Positions 1-11,787 of a DNA stretch of 64,000 bases are shown here, one piece after another. This DNA comes from Nereocystis luetkeana (taxonomy: Eukaryota > Sar > Phaeophyceae > Laminariales > Laminariaceae). Under the pieces are notes generated by a model that saw nothing but the letters and a program-made list of their open reading frames with translations, searched no databases and was not told the origin of the DNA. How positions within the stretch are numbered: the stretch's first letter is position 1; every line of letters begins with the position of its first letter. Location: positions 5,363,775 to 5,427,774 of the forward strand of contig JARUPZ010000014.1 of NCBI GenBank assembly GCA_031213475.1, given 5' to 3'. The position numbers and the translations under genes are program-made.

Positions 1-264
1 GCCGAGGATTTTCGAGAAAAACGAGTGTTCGTCAAGTCCTTTGAGGCCGCGGGGTCTAGCGGCTTTTTTGGTTGGGTGGGTGGGTGGGTGGGTGGGGTGG
101 TTGGTTGGTAGGAGAAAGGATGGCGAAGGGGGGGGGGTAACGGGGTAGGAGGTAAGGGGGTAGGGGGCAAGGGGGAAAGGAGGCAAGGGGGTAGGGGGTG
201 GGGGGTGGTTCATCGTATCGTTCTTTTTGCACCTAGCTGTCAATTCGGTGGATGCTGGATACAT

Positions 265-265
<1 letters not shown>

Positions 266-324
<59 letters not shown>

Positions 325-353
325 TCCCGTCCCGTCCCGTCCCGTCCCGTCCC
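266..353 (+). repeat. 58-base poly(C) run followed by (CCCGT)n
   Basis: C at 266-323, then five to six CCCGT units. The same arrangement (C run then CCCGT units) recurs at 41686-41720. Confidence 0.9.
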
Positions 354-782
354 TTCCCCCCCCCGCCCCCCACAAGTAGACAAGCAGATAGGAGCTGGAT
401 CCCAAACGCCCGTGGATGGCAGATTACGCTGTCCGCTTCTGGCCGACTAGTACTGCTAGCTCAGTGGCTATGGTGTATGAGTACATCAAACAATAGCGTA
501 GTCGGGGGCCTCGGGCTTTGCCCAAGGGTTGTCACCCGCTTTGAACGCCTGACCACGGAGCAATTACTGTTACAGCAGTCAGCGCTGACGGCGATACAGC
601 TCAGTGGACATTGTTTGTGAACCGTGTTATGCAATGCATCACGCAAGACAGCACGCTCCGCTTCGGACGAATTCCAAAGCTGTGTGTGTTTTTTTTTTTT
701 CAATAATACCTGGAGAGAGTGCAACGCCACGGCTACTGTAGTAGTAGCGGTATACACGTCTACTACGGAAATATCCCGACGA

Positions 783-1165
783 TATGTACGCACACATCTA
801 CACATCATCTGCCGATCATCTACAGATCATCTCCACATCAGATCATCTACAGATAATATTATCTACAGACCATCTAAAAATCGTCTACAGATCATCTACA
901 GATATTTCCCACTCGATGATTTATATGTTTCAAGACAGATGTATCATCTATTCTCGATCTTGTATGATCTATCGAGCACATGTTGCCTGGTGGGCGACCT
1001 GTAATAGTTGGCATGATCTATCTAGCGCACGTGTTTCCTGGGTTGGATCTGTACTATCCATGTGCAGATAGATCCTGCGCAATCTCTCACAACGGCAGCT
1101 GAGGAACTAGATAATTTGCTGTAGATCACGATCTATCTGTAGATCATGTGTCCGAAACGTGAATA
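783..1165 (+). repeat. R5 GATCTA-rich repeat, copy 1
   Basis: Tandem (CTACAGATCAT)n-like start, then a conserved body ATGATCTAKCKNGCACATGTT, CCTGGGTTGGATCTGTAC, GCGCAATCTCTCACAACGGC and a second AGATC-rich end. No coding frame. Confidence 0.7.
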
Positions 1166-1255
1166 TTTCCGAAGCCACCGTTCTGGCTGTGTGCGCTTTC
1201 TATCCTTGTTCTGGAGAAAACCTTGTCAGGAAATTCGTCCCAGCGGATGTGTTAT

Positions 1256-1443
1256 CCTATCAGGCCAGATTATATGCAAATTTTTTTGAGGTGATTATAT
1301 GACTGTTTACGGAGGCTTCGGGTATCTGGTCCCATATCTGATCAGATTTCCTATCAGGCCGGATTATATGCAATTTTTTTTTAGGTGATTATATGACTGT
1401 TTACGGAGGCTTCGGGGTATCTGGTCCCATATCTGATCAGATT
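1256..1443 (+). repeat. 94-bp tandem duplication
   Basis: CCTATCAGGCCAGATTATAT to CTGATCAGATTT occurs twice in a row (1256-1349, 1350-1443), almost identical. Confidence 0.9.
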
Positions 1444-2400
1444 TTATCAAAATCACGTCTTATGGGGCCTGTTTGGTGGAAAAAATGTTCCTCCGAGATT
1501 TTATCACTCCTGAAATTCCATGACATGATTTTTTTCGGCAGCCTTTTCTGATCAACTCTGAAAGTGATAAAATTTGGCTTTGCACAAGACCTCGGTGGCA
1601 TTATACAATTTTGTTTAGGTTATAGACTGGGTTCATGACGGGTCACGACGCTACATGCTTGGTTACGCTTGTACACAGCTAGGCATCGCCCACCACGGAG
1701 AGGGAGGGCATCAGTACCTTGGCCACCATCGTGTCCCTTGCGGCCGCCCAACTGCAGCTGCTCTAGGCAAAACAACTTTGGAAACCAATAGGACGAGACT
1801 ACAGCAGCAGTATCGAAACAATCAAACGGTATTTTTCTGACTACGACCGCCGCAAGTAGCTCATGCTCCGCGAAGGCGAGAGCTCCTTGCTGGTCCAGCG
1901 ACTAGCAAACCCCTTACGCAGCTCCCCAGGGGGTTCCACATCCCGCTGCTTCCTTCGAGGAGCTGGTGGTGAAAGTTGATCGCCCAACCCGGCGTGAGCG
2001 ACTCTCGTTCGTGTCGTGGTCCACGTGGAGTTCAAAATGTCGGTTGTGTTTTGTTTTTTTAGTTCTCCCATGAAATAAAACCAAAATCACGATAAGACGG
2101 CACATGGCGCACCGATCTGGTGTGGCTTTTGCCGGTGGAAAATCCGACTTCCTGCCTTTTTCAATCACTCAAAAAAAATTGCATAAGACCCAGCCTCACA
2201 CGAGTGCTGTACGCCACTTCTGGGCAGAAATATATAGGATTCGATTATACTTTAATTTCAAGACCAAGCGGTCCTTATATTTCCGTCCAGATATACGGTA
2301 AACCTAACCATTTACAATGACTGAGCTGCCTAGAGGAGGCTGGCTTTCAAGGCTTGCTGAACTACAGTAGGCTACTGAACTACAGTGTGGTATGCTCTAC
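1444..2400. other. No gene recognised
   Basis: Ordinary unique sequence apart from the short coding-like stretch at 1766-1965. Confidence 0.6.
1766..1965 (+). other. Short coding-like stretch, unassigned
   Basis: One frame reads TIKRYFSDYDRRK, an in-frame TAG, then LMLREGESSLLVQRLA. An AG precedes it at 1764. It could be an exon fragment or pseudogene, but no family was recognised. Confidence 0.2.
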
Positions 2401-2510
2401 TATTACCGGGGGGCATATAACATAGGACCTACGGCACACACAAAAACGTGTATAAATCGCTATTTTTACCAACAATATTTGGTCCTATTTTACTATGGTC
2501 CCCCGTAATA
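2401..2510. mobile_element. M2 element, copy a (Tc1/mariner-like MITE)
   Basis: Family type. TA, then TTACGGGGGACCATAGT...inner...ACTATGGTCCCCCGTAA, then TA. About 27-bp inverted ends with TA duplications are the Stowaway-type pattern. The inner part carries TTTTTACTAACAATATTTGG. It has no coding capacity. Confidence 0.82.
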
Positions 2511-2702
2511 CGTAACCCTAAGGTTGCAACGGCAAGGAACGTACTTACGAACGCTCATATTGTGGGGAGAACTTTGGTCACTCGAGTCGAGTCACACGGT
2601 TACAGCGGGGGGGGGGGGGGGGGGGGGTGAAGCGCGAGAGATACTATTCATAGCTTCGTCACTTCCCGGTACTGTCAGGCATATGGAGTAGTACCAGGTA
2701 CA

Positions 2703-2811
2703 TATTACGGGAGACCGTTGTTAATAGGACCAAATGTTGTTGGCAAAAATAGCGAAATATATAGGTTTTTGTGTGCACCGTAGGTCCTACTTAATAGGGT
2801 CCCCCGTAATA
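2703..2811. mobile_element. M2 copy b, inverted relative to a
   Basis: The inner core reads in the opposite direction. The left end is GGGAGACC. Confidence 0.82.
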
Positions 2812-2837
2812 GTCGACGAGGGAAGAAAGGAGGAACT

Positions 2838-3165
2838 TTAACAATCTGGGAGAAGGGATCTTTAGGTTGGTAGGCTGTTCGGATGTTTTGGTTCCTGTTG
2901 GGATCAAGGCACGGGCGAAGACCCAACCCAACCCCTGACTCTAACCCTAACCCGAACCCTAACCCTAACCCTGACCCCAAACCACAGCCGAAACGGGCCA
3001 AAACTCGCCATAAACGAGGCTACCCCGAGTTTGCATCGAACCAGGAAATTTCTCAGATGCGGGCGACGATTCCGAAGTGCAGACCACGCTACACATTTTT
3101 CAAGTAAAAAACATCCCTAAAGATCCCTTCTCCCAGACTGCTAAACCTACTCGAGGGAAGAAAGT
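2838..3165. mobile_element. R6 inverted-repeat element with telomere-like core, copy 1
   Basis: The ends share CAATCTGGGAGAAGGGATCT as inverted repeats. The core contains about six CCCTAA-type units (2941-2975). Probably a MITE that has captured or amplified the hexamer. Confidence 0.65.
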
Positions 3166-3225
3166 GCTGAAAACTCTTTCTCGCGATAAAATGCAAGGCC
3201 GGATCTGAGTTTACGACTAATAATA

Positions 3226-3640
3226 GGAGGAGTAGGTTTAGCAAATCTGGGAGGTAAGATCTTTAGGGGTGTTTTACCTTGGAAATTGCCTAGCGCGGTC
3301 TGCACTTCGGAATCGTCGTCTGCAATTGAGAAAGCTATTCATAGTTCCTGGTACGATGCATATGGCAATTTTTGCCCTGTTTTGGCTGCGGTTTAGGGTT
3401 AGGTTTAGGGTTAGGGTTATAGAGGTTGGGTTAGAGTCAGTGTTGGGTCTTCGCTCGTTCCTTGATCCCAACAGGAACCAAAATACCTGCCAACTGCCTA
3501 CCAACCTTAACCCTTTTAGAACCGCAGTCCCGTTCTGGGGACAAACCAGTCAAATTTCAAGTAGTTTTGTCCCCAAACGGGACTGCGGTTCTAAAGGGGT
3601 TAAGATCCTACGTATCTCCCAGATTGTTATGGGACGTCGA
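3226..3640. mobile_element. R6 copy 2, split by M1
   Basis: Opposite orientation to copy 1, with TTTAGGGTTAGG units at 3392-3420. M1 copy 1 is inserted near its right end. Confidence 0.68.
3507..3603. mobile_element. M1 element, copy 1 (piggyBac-like MITE)
   Basis: Family type. TTAACCCTTTTAGAACCGCA at one end and its complement at the other make an almost complete palindrome (GTCCCGTTYTGGGGACAAA arms). TTAA flanks and CCC/GGG ends are the target and end pattern of piggyBac superfamily elements. No transposase is encoded. This copy sits inside an R6 element. Confidence 0.82.
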
Positions 3641-3770
3641 TAGGAGGGGAGTAAGCAAGAAGGGCCAAGGCAAGGCAATAGACGGGATGGAAAAATAGAC
3701 CAAACAACCACATTACTACCCCCACGCGGTTACAGCAGTGAGTAAGTAGCATGATACCAGGTACTTTCTT

Positions 3771-3873
3771 ATCCCCTTTAGAACTCCAGTCCCGTTTTGG
3801 GGACAAGGCACTCAAATTCCAAGTAATTTGTCCCCAATCGTCCCCAAAACGAGACTGCAGTCCTAAAAGGGAT
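3771..3873. mobile_element. M1 copy 2
   Basis: ATCCCCTTTAGAACTCCAGT to CCTAAAAGGGATTT. The centre carries a short duplication of TCCCCAA. Confidence 0.8.
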
Positions 3874-4681
3874 TTATGGGTGGGCCGGGCCGGTACTACA
3901 GCGGCAGTATGTAGAATTTAATATTAATAGTATTGATAGCTGTACGTTGCTGGTGCGTACAAGGCTACCCGAGGTACAGCTGGGTAGAGTACTGGATTAA
4001 GTGTAATAGCCCGTCTTCGACACCGGTGTGTGCTGGGTGGCATATACACCTCACGCAGACAGACCTTCTGTTTCTGCTCTTCCGCATGAACAAATTATGT
4101 GTACGCAGAGACGCAAGACAAGAAGAGAGTAATTAATACTACTTGTAGTGGTGTAGTAGTCGTACGCGTCGTTGTTTGTTGTTTTTGTTGTTGTTCTCAC
4201 ATTAACTCACAATTCAATGCAGTCCGTGGTTGCAGGACAGGCTCCAATAACTCTAGAGTGGAAGAAATACCTCGAGTAAAAACAGAGGCAAAAACAAAAA
4301 ACAAGCATACGCACTCCACCACTGCGGACACCAGGGAAGCAAAAAGGAGACTACTAATAGCAGACAAAAACCTAAAAAAGAAGATGAAGCTAAGCAAAAA
4401 AAACAAAACAAAACAAGAACAGACGCAGATAGCAAAACGCAAAAAAAAAGGCAAAACGGACCATACTAACAAAGACACAAAGAGGTACAAACGGGAATGA
4501 AAGAAAAATGAAAAAAAAGAAGGGACAAAAAAGCGATAATCACGGGCGCGGGGGAAAGAAAATACGAAAGGCAGGCACTGGAGCATACAGACACGCAAAG
4601 TTGCCCAGATGGCACCAAAAGCTAGTTACTTGGGTCCCAAAGAAAGGAGTGCATCATGACGATGATGGCCATAACCAGGCT
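3874..4681. other. No gene recognised
   Basis: A/T-rich unique sequence with an A-rich plus strand at 4270-4560, whose frames on both strands are compositional. Confidence 0.6.
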
Positions 4682-5388
4682 TCAGTCTGTTGGGCAGACC
4701 GCCTCCCCCCCCCCCCCCCCGCCATTCCCCCTCGTCCCCCTTTCGCCCCCCCCCTCTTCCCTGCCATTCTGCACACTCGCGTTAGCGTCAACGGCTGTGG
4801 TCGTTGTTGCAGCTATTCTATGCCGTTCTGCCGATGCCTCCTTCTCATATGTATGCCATTTCCGCATGAAGGCCTCCGCCCCTTCCTCGACCCGTCGGAA
4901 CCATCTGCCGGCTTTCTGTGCTGCCTCGCGCCACCCTTCGAGCTTGATGCCGAACTCCTTGAGGTCCTCCTCAAGGTACCTCATCCAGTCCCACTCCTGT
5001 CCTCCGGAGTAACCCTTACCCCCAACCATCTCCCCAAACATCACCCTCTTCGGCAGACGCTCCTCTCCCATTCGTGTCACAAAGCCCGCAAACAAGAGCC
5101 TACGTCTGCGTACCGTCGTCTCAACGCTTTCAGATTTTGTCCTGAGAAGCGCGCTAGCATAGGATAGAATGTGGTCTTCGCGATTTCACCCGATGCATCG
5201 GAGGAGCATCTTGTGGTGGACCGCCCGTAGCCTACCGTAATCAGTCTTGCTCGGGCTCCAAGGAACGCAACCGTAGAGCAACGTTTCGATCACCTCGGCT
5301 CTCAGCATTCGCACCTTCAGGCGTAGGCGCACACCCGGGCGGTCATAAATTTCCATCTTATACCGTCCGAAGCATGCGTCGTGTATCA
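4682..5388 (-). mobile_element. LINE (non-LTR retrotransposon) 3' fragment
   Basis: One minus-strand frame runs from FGRYKMEIYDRPGVRLRLKV through AEVIETLLYGCVPWSPSK and LRAVHHKMLLRCIG to KRVMFGEMVGGKGYSGGQEW. This is the region after the reverse-transcriptase palm of non-LTR elements (the LLYG...W motif). A single in-frame TGA near 5186 sits where related proteins probably have Trp. The 5' part with RT and endonuclease is missing, as usual for truncated LINE copies. The reading ends in a G-rich stretch at 4682. Confidence 0.7.
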
Positions 5389-5716
5389 TACCAGGTACAT
5401 TCTTCATTCCCAAGAAAATCCAAATCCTCCGTCATTTTTCTCCTCTCTCCCACGTACGTATATACTGGTCCTCTCCATCTCGCAAATCGCAACCACGCAC
5501 ACGAACAAAAAGATGTGCGAAGTGTTGGACAGGATATCCCTTGTCCCCCCCCCCCCCGCGCACGCGCGCGCGTCCCATACCACCTCATGGGCGGGCGTTG
5601 CGTCGCATTAATATTAACAGCAGTCGCGCGGCCTGTTCTGTGCTACGAGTATGGTGTGTCTCGTGCTGATGCGGAATATCTTCTCAGACAGCAGTGGCAC
5701 GGTATATGGTATGTAA

Positions 5717-5793
5717 CTTAGGACCCCAGTCCCGTTTTGGGGACAACTCACTTGGAATTAGGCTGGTTTGTCCCCCAATCGGGACTGCGGTAC
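5717..5793. mobile_element. M1 copy 3, ends trimmed
   Basis: Both arms are present but the outer CCCTTTTA/TAAAAGGG blocks are shortened. Confidence 0.75.
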
Positions 5794-6540
5794 TACTGCT
5801 GTAAAGTATACCAGGTACCTGGCTGGTATCATACTCGCATCATTCGGTGAGTACTACTACAGACAGTAATACTTTTATACTGCTGTACCAGGTACCTGGT
5901 AGTTTGTACATACGAGTATCATCACCGCAGAATAAGTTGGAGGGAAAACAAAACAGCGAGATACTCCGAACCATTCTGTCCGGAAATGTAAGGAGCGTGT
6001 AATCATCTATATTCATATAAAACGGTGTTTAAGTTGATGAACAGATGAGTACACCAGAACACCGCTCTGTTCGAAAACATAAATCGCGTTTTGTAACTTT
6101 ATTTGATATCGGAATGAAATCTATATTTTCGAACAGACTCACTACTTCTTCTGGTGTTGTTCTGATATAAATAGTGGCCTCTTCTTTTTGGTCACAGGAA
6201 AGAAGCAGCAGCTTTTTTTCGTGTATAAAAATTTCATGCACTCGCAAAACCCCAGACATAAAAGTCCGTCCTGCTCCCCTCTCCCCTCCTCACATTAGAT
6301 CTCCTAGCACCAGTCCCGCTCAGCGCGACGGGCCCCCTGTGCTCAGCAGGTGCACTGCTGTGCGATACCTCAAGCAGAGCTCTCTTGTGAGAGGTTGGAG
6401 AGTTTGGTTCGGGCTGGTATTTTGTTTGTTCGGGCTTGCATGTGGTGATATTTTCAGGTACAATATTTTGGCATGTTCTACGTAGATTCGTCGAGTTCCG
6501 CCGCAATTTCGTTTTTTTTCGTGGTCGGCTCTATTTATAT

Positions 6541-6620
6541 CCAGTGTCCAGTACCAGATATCCAGTATCCAGTATCCAGTATCCAGTAGATCCAGCAGGA
6601 TCCAGCAGGATCCAGTATCC
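6541..6620 (+). repeat. (TATCCAG)n minisatellite
   Basis: Repeated CCAGTATCCAG and CCAGCAGGATCCAG units. Confidence 0.85.
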
Positions 6621-6670
6621 ACATGTCCAGTACCGCAGCAGTTCATTTACGTATACACGTGGGTGGCGCT

Positions 6671-6770
6671 TGAGGACTGCAGTCCCGTTTCGGGGGCAAA
6701 CCATTCAAATAGTAAGTAATTTGTCTCCCAAACAGAACTATCTATCTGTGAGTGACTGCAGTCCTAAAAG
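6671..6770. mobile_element. M1 copy 4, diverged
   Basis: The left arm is clear. The right arm is interrupted by a short TATCTATCTGTG stretch. Confidence 0.7.
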
Positions 6771-7239
6771 TTTTCGATCCGGGTAGGTACTGCCTCACAG
6801 GTACTCATTACTGTTGTACGTCAAGCTCTGCCCAGTACCAAGCTGCCGACTTCACTAGAGGTATAGTGCGAGCTCTAGAGCACTATACATATATACCCGT
6901 ACGTACGAGTATCTGTACGTATACTGGTTGGTGCTATAACGCTGCATACATCTATATATGAAAGTACCCGGTACACCAGTAGTAGTATCAGGGTATGTAC
7001 GTTGTACATAAATCAGATAGATCGTCATGTATGTGGAACAACTGATGATGGTGGTGTTGCTGTGGTGTGCTGTGTGGCTGTCTGTCTGTGTTATTCTGGG
7101 ACCCCGACCTTTTTTCGTTTGGTTTGTTTGCTGCCTACCTTGCTATATACACTTACTACTACTACTACTGGTGTTTTAGAGAACTTGGGGCTTTATCGTG
7201 ACCACATAGTACATGCGAACCACGGGCTAGATTATTACT

Positions 7240-7351
7240 ATCATGACGGGTGTAGTAAATAGGACCTACGGTACAAACAAAAAACCTCCATGTTTCCCTA
7301 TTATTATTACTCTCGGTACTTGGTCCTATTTTACTTCGGTCCCCCGTAATA
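7240..7351. mobile_element. M2 copy c, left end decayed
   Basis: The right end is intact (CGGTCCCCCGTAATA). The left end is reduced to GTAGTAAATAGGACC. Confidence 0.7.
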
Positions 7352-8362
7352 TCACTATTATTATAGACAACTACTCTGTACCCTCTGGTATTATTTTTAC
7401 CGTCGATATATTATTAACCGCGAACGAACAGGCTTTATAAATAAATGGCCTACACAAATGAATACCTGGTATGCGGGAACCACGACATCAACAACAAACA
7501 GCAGCAGCAGCATAGCGGCAGCGAAACTCCGTCATAATAAAAGACAGAAAACAAAGTCGATAATCTACATACATACATACAGTAGAGCATCATCAGAGCA
7601 GCAGAAAGAAGAAGAAGGAATATATATTCAGGTTTCGACCTCGGCTTGACAATTATTTAAATAAATGTTGATACGTACCGTAGCAATTAATTCCAGACTC
7701 ACTCCTGAATGAGCAAAACGAACGCCACAGTTGATAGAGGGTGTGTGTGCAGAGAATTCGACGCGGGTCGACGAGCAGCAGCTAGCTGGGAAAGAAAATG
7801 ATGCTGCATGCACGCACTCTTCTCGCGAAAAAACGAACGTGGCGTGGAAGATTGATCGACGAAAAAAAGCTGAGAGTCTTTTTTTAGAGAGAGATACTGA
7901 ATTGGCTAGTTTGAGAGTGAGGGTTAGGGGAAAAGACGGCCGTCGAAAGTTGACGATGAGTAGTAGTGCACTATATACTCGGTTGAACTGGGAAGACACA
8001 CAGGCTGGGAAGGGTTGGGATAGAAAGGAACAATATACCATTTCATTTCGTAGTGCGGGGCTCTGCTCGTGTGGGCGTGGGTGTGAGCAGGGGCCTACTG
8101 TCAATCATTGATAATGGGTGGGAGATATCGGCGAGTTGAAAGAAGAAATCGCACCGTATAATATAGATGTGAGAAAGGAGAGGGGTGACTCGAACCTGAG
8201 TTATTATACAAGATCATACAACGTAACAAGGAGGTAGGTGGAGAAATAAGTGCAAATATATATGGGGGGGGGGGGGGGGGGGCGGCCTCCCCCCTCCAGT
8301 CCCGTAGAATATATGTGCGCATAGATAAATGCCCACAATACATATATATGTATATAGCATTT

Positions 8363-8505
8363 CACGCCTCGGAGAGATCATCGACCCGCACAATCTAGTA
8401 AATTATGCACGATCTACAAGTAAGTAGCACATACATGTTTCCTGGGTTTGATGTGTACCATGCAGATGCTGCACAATAATAACCTCACAACGGCAGGTGA
8501 GCAAC
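8363..8505 (+). repeat. R5 copy 2, short
   Basis: Body only (CATGTTTCCTGGGTTTGATG, then CTCACAACGGCAGGTGAG). M2 copy d follows directly. Confidence 0.65.
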
Positions 8506-8510
8506 TATAC

Positions 8511-8627
8511 TATTACGGGGGACCATACCTAATACCAGGTATGACCTATTATGGTATACACAAACACCTATATATACCTACTTTTACTAACAGTATTTGG
8601 TCCTATTTACTATGGTCCCCCGTAATA
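8511..8627. mobile_element. M2 copy d with inserted TACCAGGTA word
   Basis: TA-flanked and complete, but about 8 bp longer than its relatives because TACCAGGTA interrupts the left arm at 8533. Confidence 0.82.
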
Positions 8628-9501
8628 CTACAACAGTTAGTTAGTGGTTGATCTACTGTAGATCGCGACATGTCCAAGGGGCGCGGACGTAAATTTACAT
8701 TTCTGGTGTAAAGCTAATCCCCAATGTTTTGTTGATTTACTCCGTCTTTGTATTGCCTTGGCACCCTCTTTTGCTTCAATGGCCTCAATCTCAACGAAAA
8801 AAAAGCAGGACAGCAGCAAGGACTGACTGTGAACTTGTATCGGATGACCGAGATCACGTTAGAACCGGAAAACAACGATGTTGAAAGCCCGATCGCGCTG
8901 TACTACTACTGTATGTACATCAAGAAGCGGGCGCTTCCTATACTACTACCAAACATACCACCGACCTTCTAAAAGATGCCGAGAGCCTTTTTTTCCCGAC
9001 AGTAAACAGATCAGAGCAAGTAGTGCAACTATTTGGTCATGCACATAGCATCCATATATAAGATTGGCTCTGGCCAACAACCTCCCCCCACCCGGGGCCA
9101 TGGTAAAAAGATAACTAAATGACATCTATACCTTCCAACTATGATAAGTTAATCGTTCGACAAAATCGCTTGCATTTGGAACAAACTCACCATCCAGCAG
9201 TTGTCGCTTAATTTTTACTCCGCAAATCCTACCCCCAGCAAAGGAAAATAACCGGGCGTCGACAAGTTAAACCCCACTGGTACACGGCGACACTCCCACG
9301 CTACGTACCAAGTACGCCATTATACCCAGTCGTGGTGCGATGAAATAGCAGCAGCCAAACAAATATCGTCGCCACACCCCACACCACAACACCGCGGCAG
9401 CGCTTGCAAAAGAAGAAGATACTCCCACCCGCACCGATCACTGGTGGTACTATCTTGATACTATACATATGTATATGTGTACCAGGTATCCATTGGTGTG
9501 C

Positions 9502-9611
9502 CACCTTTTCTTCCCGCGGCTCAACTCGTGGGAGGTTATACCCTCAGCGGCCTTGTGGACAAAAGCCCGTGGGCACAGGTGTTGTCCCTTCTACCCCCTC
9601 CGCCCCCCCCC
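9502..9611 (-). mobile_element. SINE-A copy 4, 3' part
   Basis: Matches the tail half of SINE-A (GTGGGAGGTTATACCCTCA, then GGCACAGGTGTTG). It stops in the C run where the hAT-like element begins. Confidence 0.75.
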
Positions 9612-11338
9612 AAGCCCTAGCGATTAACGGACGCCGAAATCGGGTCAAGGCATGCGCCGTATAGTGCGGCGCAGGCGAAAACAAATCGGGTAAGGCACTC
9701 TGTAAGGCATTTTTTGCCTTAAATTAAGTGCCTTATCTGGCTAAGGCAAATAAATGCCTTAAAAAACGCCTTATTATTTAGACGTGTCTTGCAGTCTTTT
9801 TTCACCCTAGCGCGCGTTTGACGCATAGAGAAGTAGACGCATATTATGTTAGGTACGGTACATGCATCACATACGACAAGAGTCGGACACGATTGGACTG
9901 CGAATGCAGCAGCACAGTCGGATAAAATGTGCTTGTCTGAGCAGCAGTAGTGAATTATTGGTAACATTGCACCAGGAACATCACAATCAACGCCACAGCT
10001 TGCATTTTCATAGATAGTGCATGTGTGCATACACCGGCGGAAAGGGATATATATGCACAACAACAGCGCAGCAACAGCGGACTGTACGCGTTCAGCTTAC
10101 ACCACAGGGCCAGGTATTCGTCGGTAGTGTACTCTTCGTATTGTAAACCGTCCTCTCCACCTAACTCCAGCATAACCAAGGTCGTGCATACTCGTATCAT
10201 ACTAATCTTACAACGACTCGGTTTTCCCTGGCGTCATGCTCACGGGCGAACGCCTAACCCAAATCCGGACACAGAGAAAGGATAGGAAGCAAGAGAGACA
10301 GACGAACCGAAGCGTTTACTGGGACGAACTGTCTCATGCGTTAGCAGGCAACATACATACAGACTCCCTTCTCCCGTCGCTCCCCCCCCACTAATGGCAA
10401 CAACATACCACCTACTACGCGATGGGTTCGGGTTCGGGAGCATGCTTTCTGGTGCCGCGCCGAATTCCGCGGTTGTGGCGCAACATGACCGTCAGCTCGA
10501 ACAGATCGTTCAAGAAGTTGTCTTCTCCGCGCCAAACACGCTGTTCACCACCGAGAACACGCGTTCCTTCATCGCCGATGATGGCTGAAAAAGCCGCAGC
10601 TTGCGGACCAGATCGAACCACAAGGAAGGGAAGTTGCTCCTTGTTGTAGCTCAGCCAGAAGTCCCAGGTGGAGATGGAGTGGCTGGGCAGGCTCTTGGCG
10701 ATTGGGATGTAGGTGATAATAAGCTCCAGGGTTGGCCTGACAAAAAACTTCGAGAGCCTGGGGGCTGCCCTTCCCGACTGTCCAGCTTCCTAACTTCCCT
10801 TTTCTAACAGCAAGCGACGCTGCAGGGGGTGCTGGCGGCGACGCGGATGCAGGCATCAGCCCGTGGGATGAACCGCTACGACCGGAGGTACCAGAGGAGC
10901 CGCTGCCACGAGAGCTACCAGCAGAGGAACAGGATCCATCCATTCCAGCAGCAGCTGGGCCAGCACAGCCGTCTTGTGTGGTATCGATTCCCTCACGTGG
11001 TGGTGGCGCCGCACTAGCTGGGCCATCTGTTTGCGTAGACATGGTGCCCAGCGCCGAACGGTATCGTGGTGTCCCCAACCAACCACAGTCTCTGCAGATT
11101 GCTGACCGCTGACGTGGAGCTTTGAGCAGAGCGACCTATGCTATGTGACCCCAAACCCCGTTTTCAGGGAGTTCGTATCTAACGGCGTTATTTTGGTGCA
11201 CAAAACGTGCCTTATTGCCCCTTGTCGAGCGCAGGTACGTTGCTTACGGGAGTAAGGCACGACACAGCGTTTAAGGCAGGGCTCTGCTGAGGAAGGCATC
11301 AAGGCATTCTCTAAGGCATGACTTATTCGCTAGGGCTT
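9612..11338 (-). mobile_element. hAT-like DNA transposon relic, inserted in a SINE
   Basis: Ends are inverted repeats: AAGCCCTAGCGATTAA at left and its near-perfect complement at right (15 of 16). Both flanks are C runs, consistent with an 8-bp CCCCCCCC duplication. Sub-terminal AAGGCA hexamers cluster at both ends. The minus strand near 10420-10700 encodes WDFWLSYNKEQLPFL, QPSSAMKERVFSVVNSVFGA and NDLFELTVMLRHN. Together these resemble the hAT C-terminal dimerisation region but lie in two frames, so at least two frameshifts separate them. A Ser/Gly-rich open stretch (11078-10800) may be the N-terminus. It is far shorter than an autonomous hAT. Confidence 0.7.
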
Positions 11339-11590
11339 ACCCCCCCCCCCCCCCCCCCGCCCCGCGCTATATATGCACGTGCCTGCACTGAGTTCTTATC
11401 GCGCACAGGGTTCAGCCTTCCCACTGCTCGTCGATTAGCATCGTTTTTTTTCAACTCGCGCTCCTGGTATGAAATATCGCACAACTGTCGGCGACCGAAA
11501 CGCAGACTCCAGAAAAAAGGGTGTAGGGCAAACATACTCACCAGCAACAGCTGGAGAGATTCCAACCCCCGCGAAGCCACCAGCACAATT
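11339..11590 (-). mobile_element. SINE-A copy 4, 5' part
   Basis: Continues the split SINE after the hAT-like element: C run, TTATCGCGCACAGGGTTCAG, CTGCTCGTCGAT, then a degraded head with CCAACCCCCGCGAAG where the B box should be. Part of the tRNA-like head is deleted. Confidence 0.75.
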
Positions 11591-11703
11591 AAGGATGGCA
11601 GTCTATATATATACCGTTCACCCAAAGTGAAACTTGCTACCTCGTATATATATGCTACCACAATACGCTGGTACGGATATTCCACATCTCGGACAGATAT
11701 GTT

Positions 11704-11787
11704 TTAGGACCGCAGTCCCGTTTTGGGGACAAAATACTTAGAGTTTGACTGGTTTGTCTCCAAAACGGGACTGCAATTCTAAAAGGG
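11704..11787. mobile_element. M1 copy 5
   Basis: TAGGACCGCAGTCCCG to CTGCAATTCTAAAAGGG. The left TTAACCC end is missing. Confidence 0.78.

Larger units (their letters stand above)
5794..8362. other. No gene recognised; small repeats only
   Basis: Contains the listed M1 and M2 copies, the TATCCAG minisatellite and two TACCAGGTACC palindromes (5809, 5886). Frames at 7731-8111 on both strands have no recognisable domain. Confidence 0.6.

Noticed and set aside
205-620. Proline-rich open frames at the left end
   Set aside because: They are translations of the 58-base C run and CCCGT repeat.
8180-8215. B-box-like GGTTCGAGTCA on the minus strand
   Set aside because: No A box or cloverleaf partner stems nearby.
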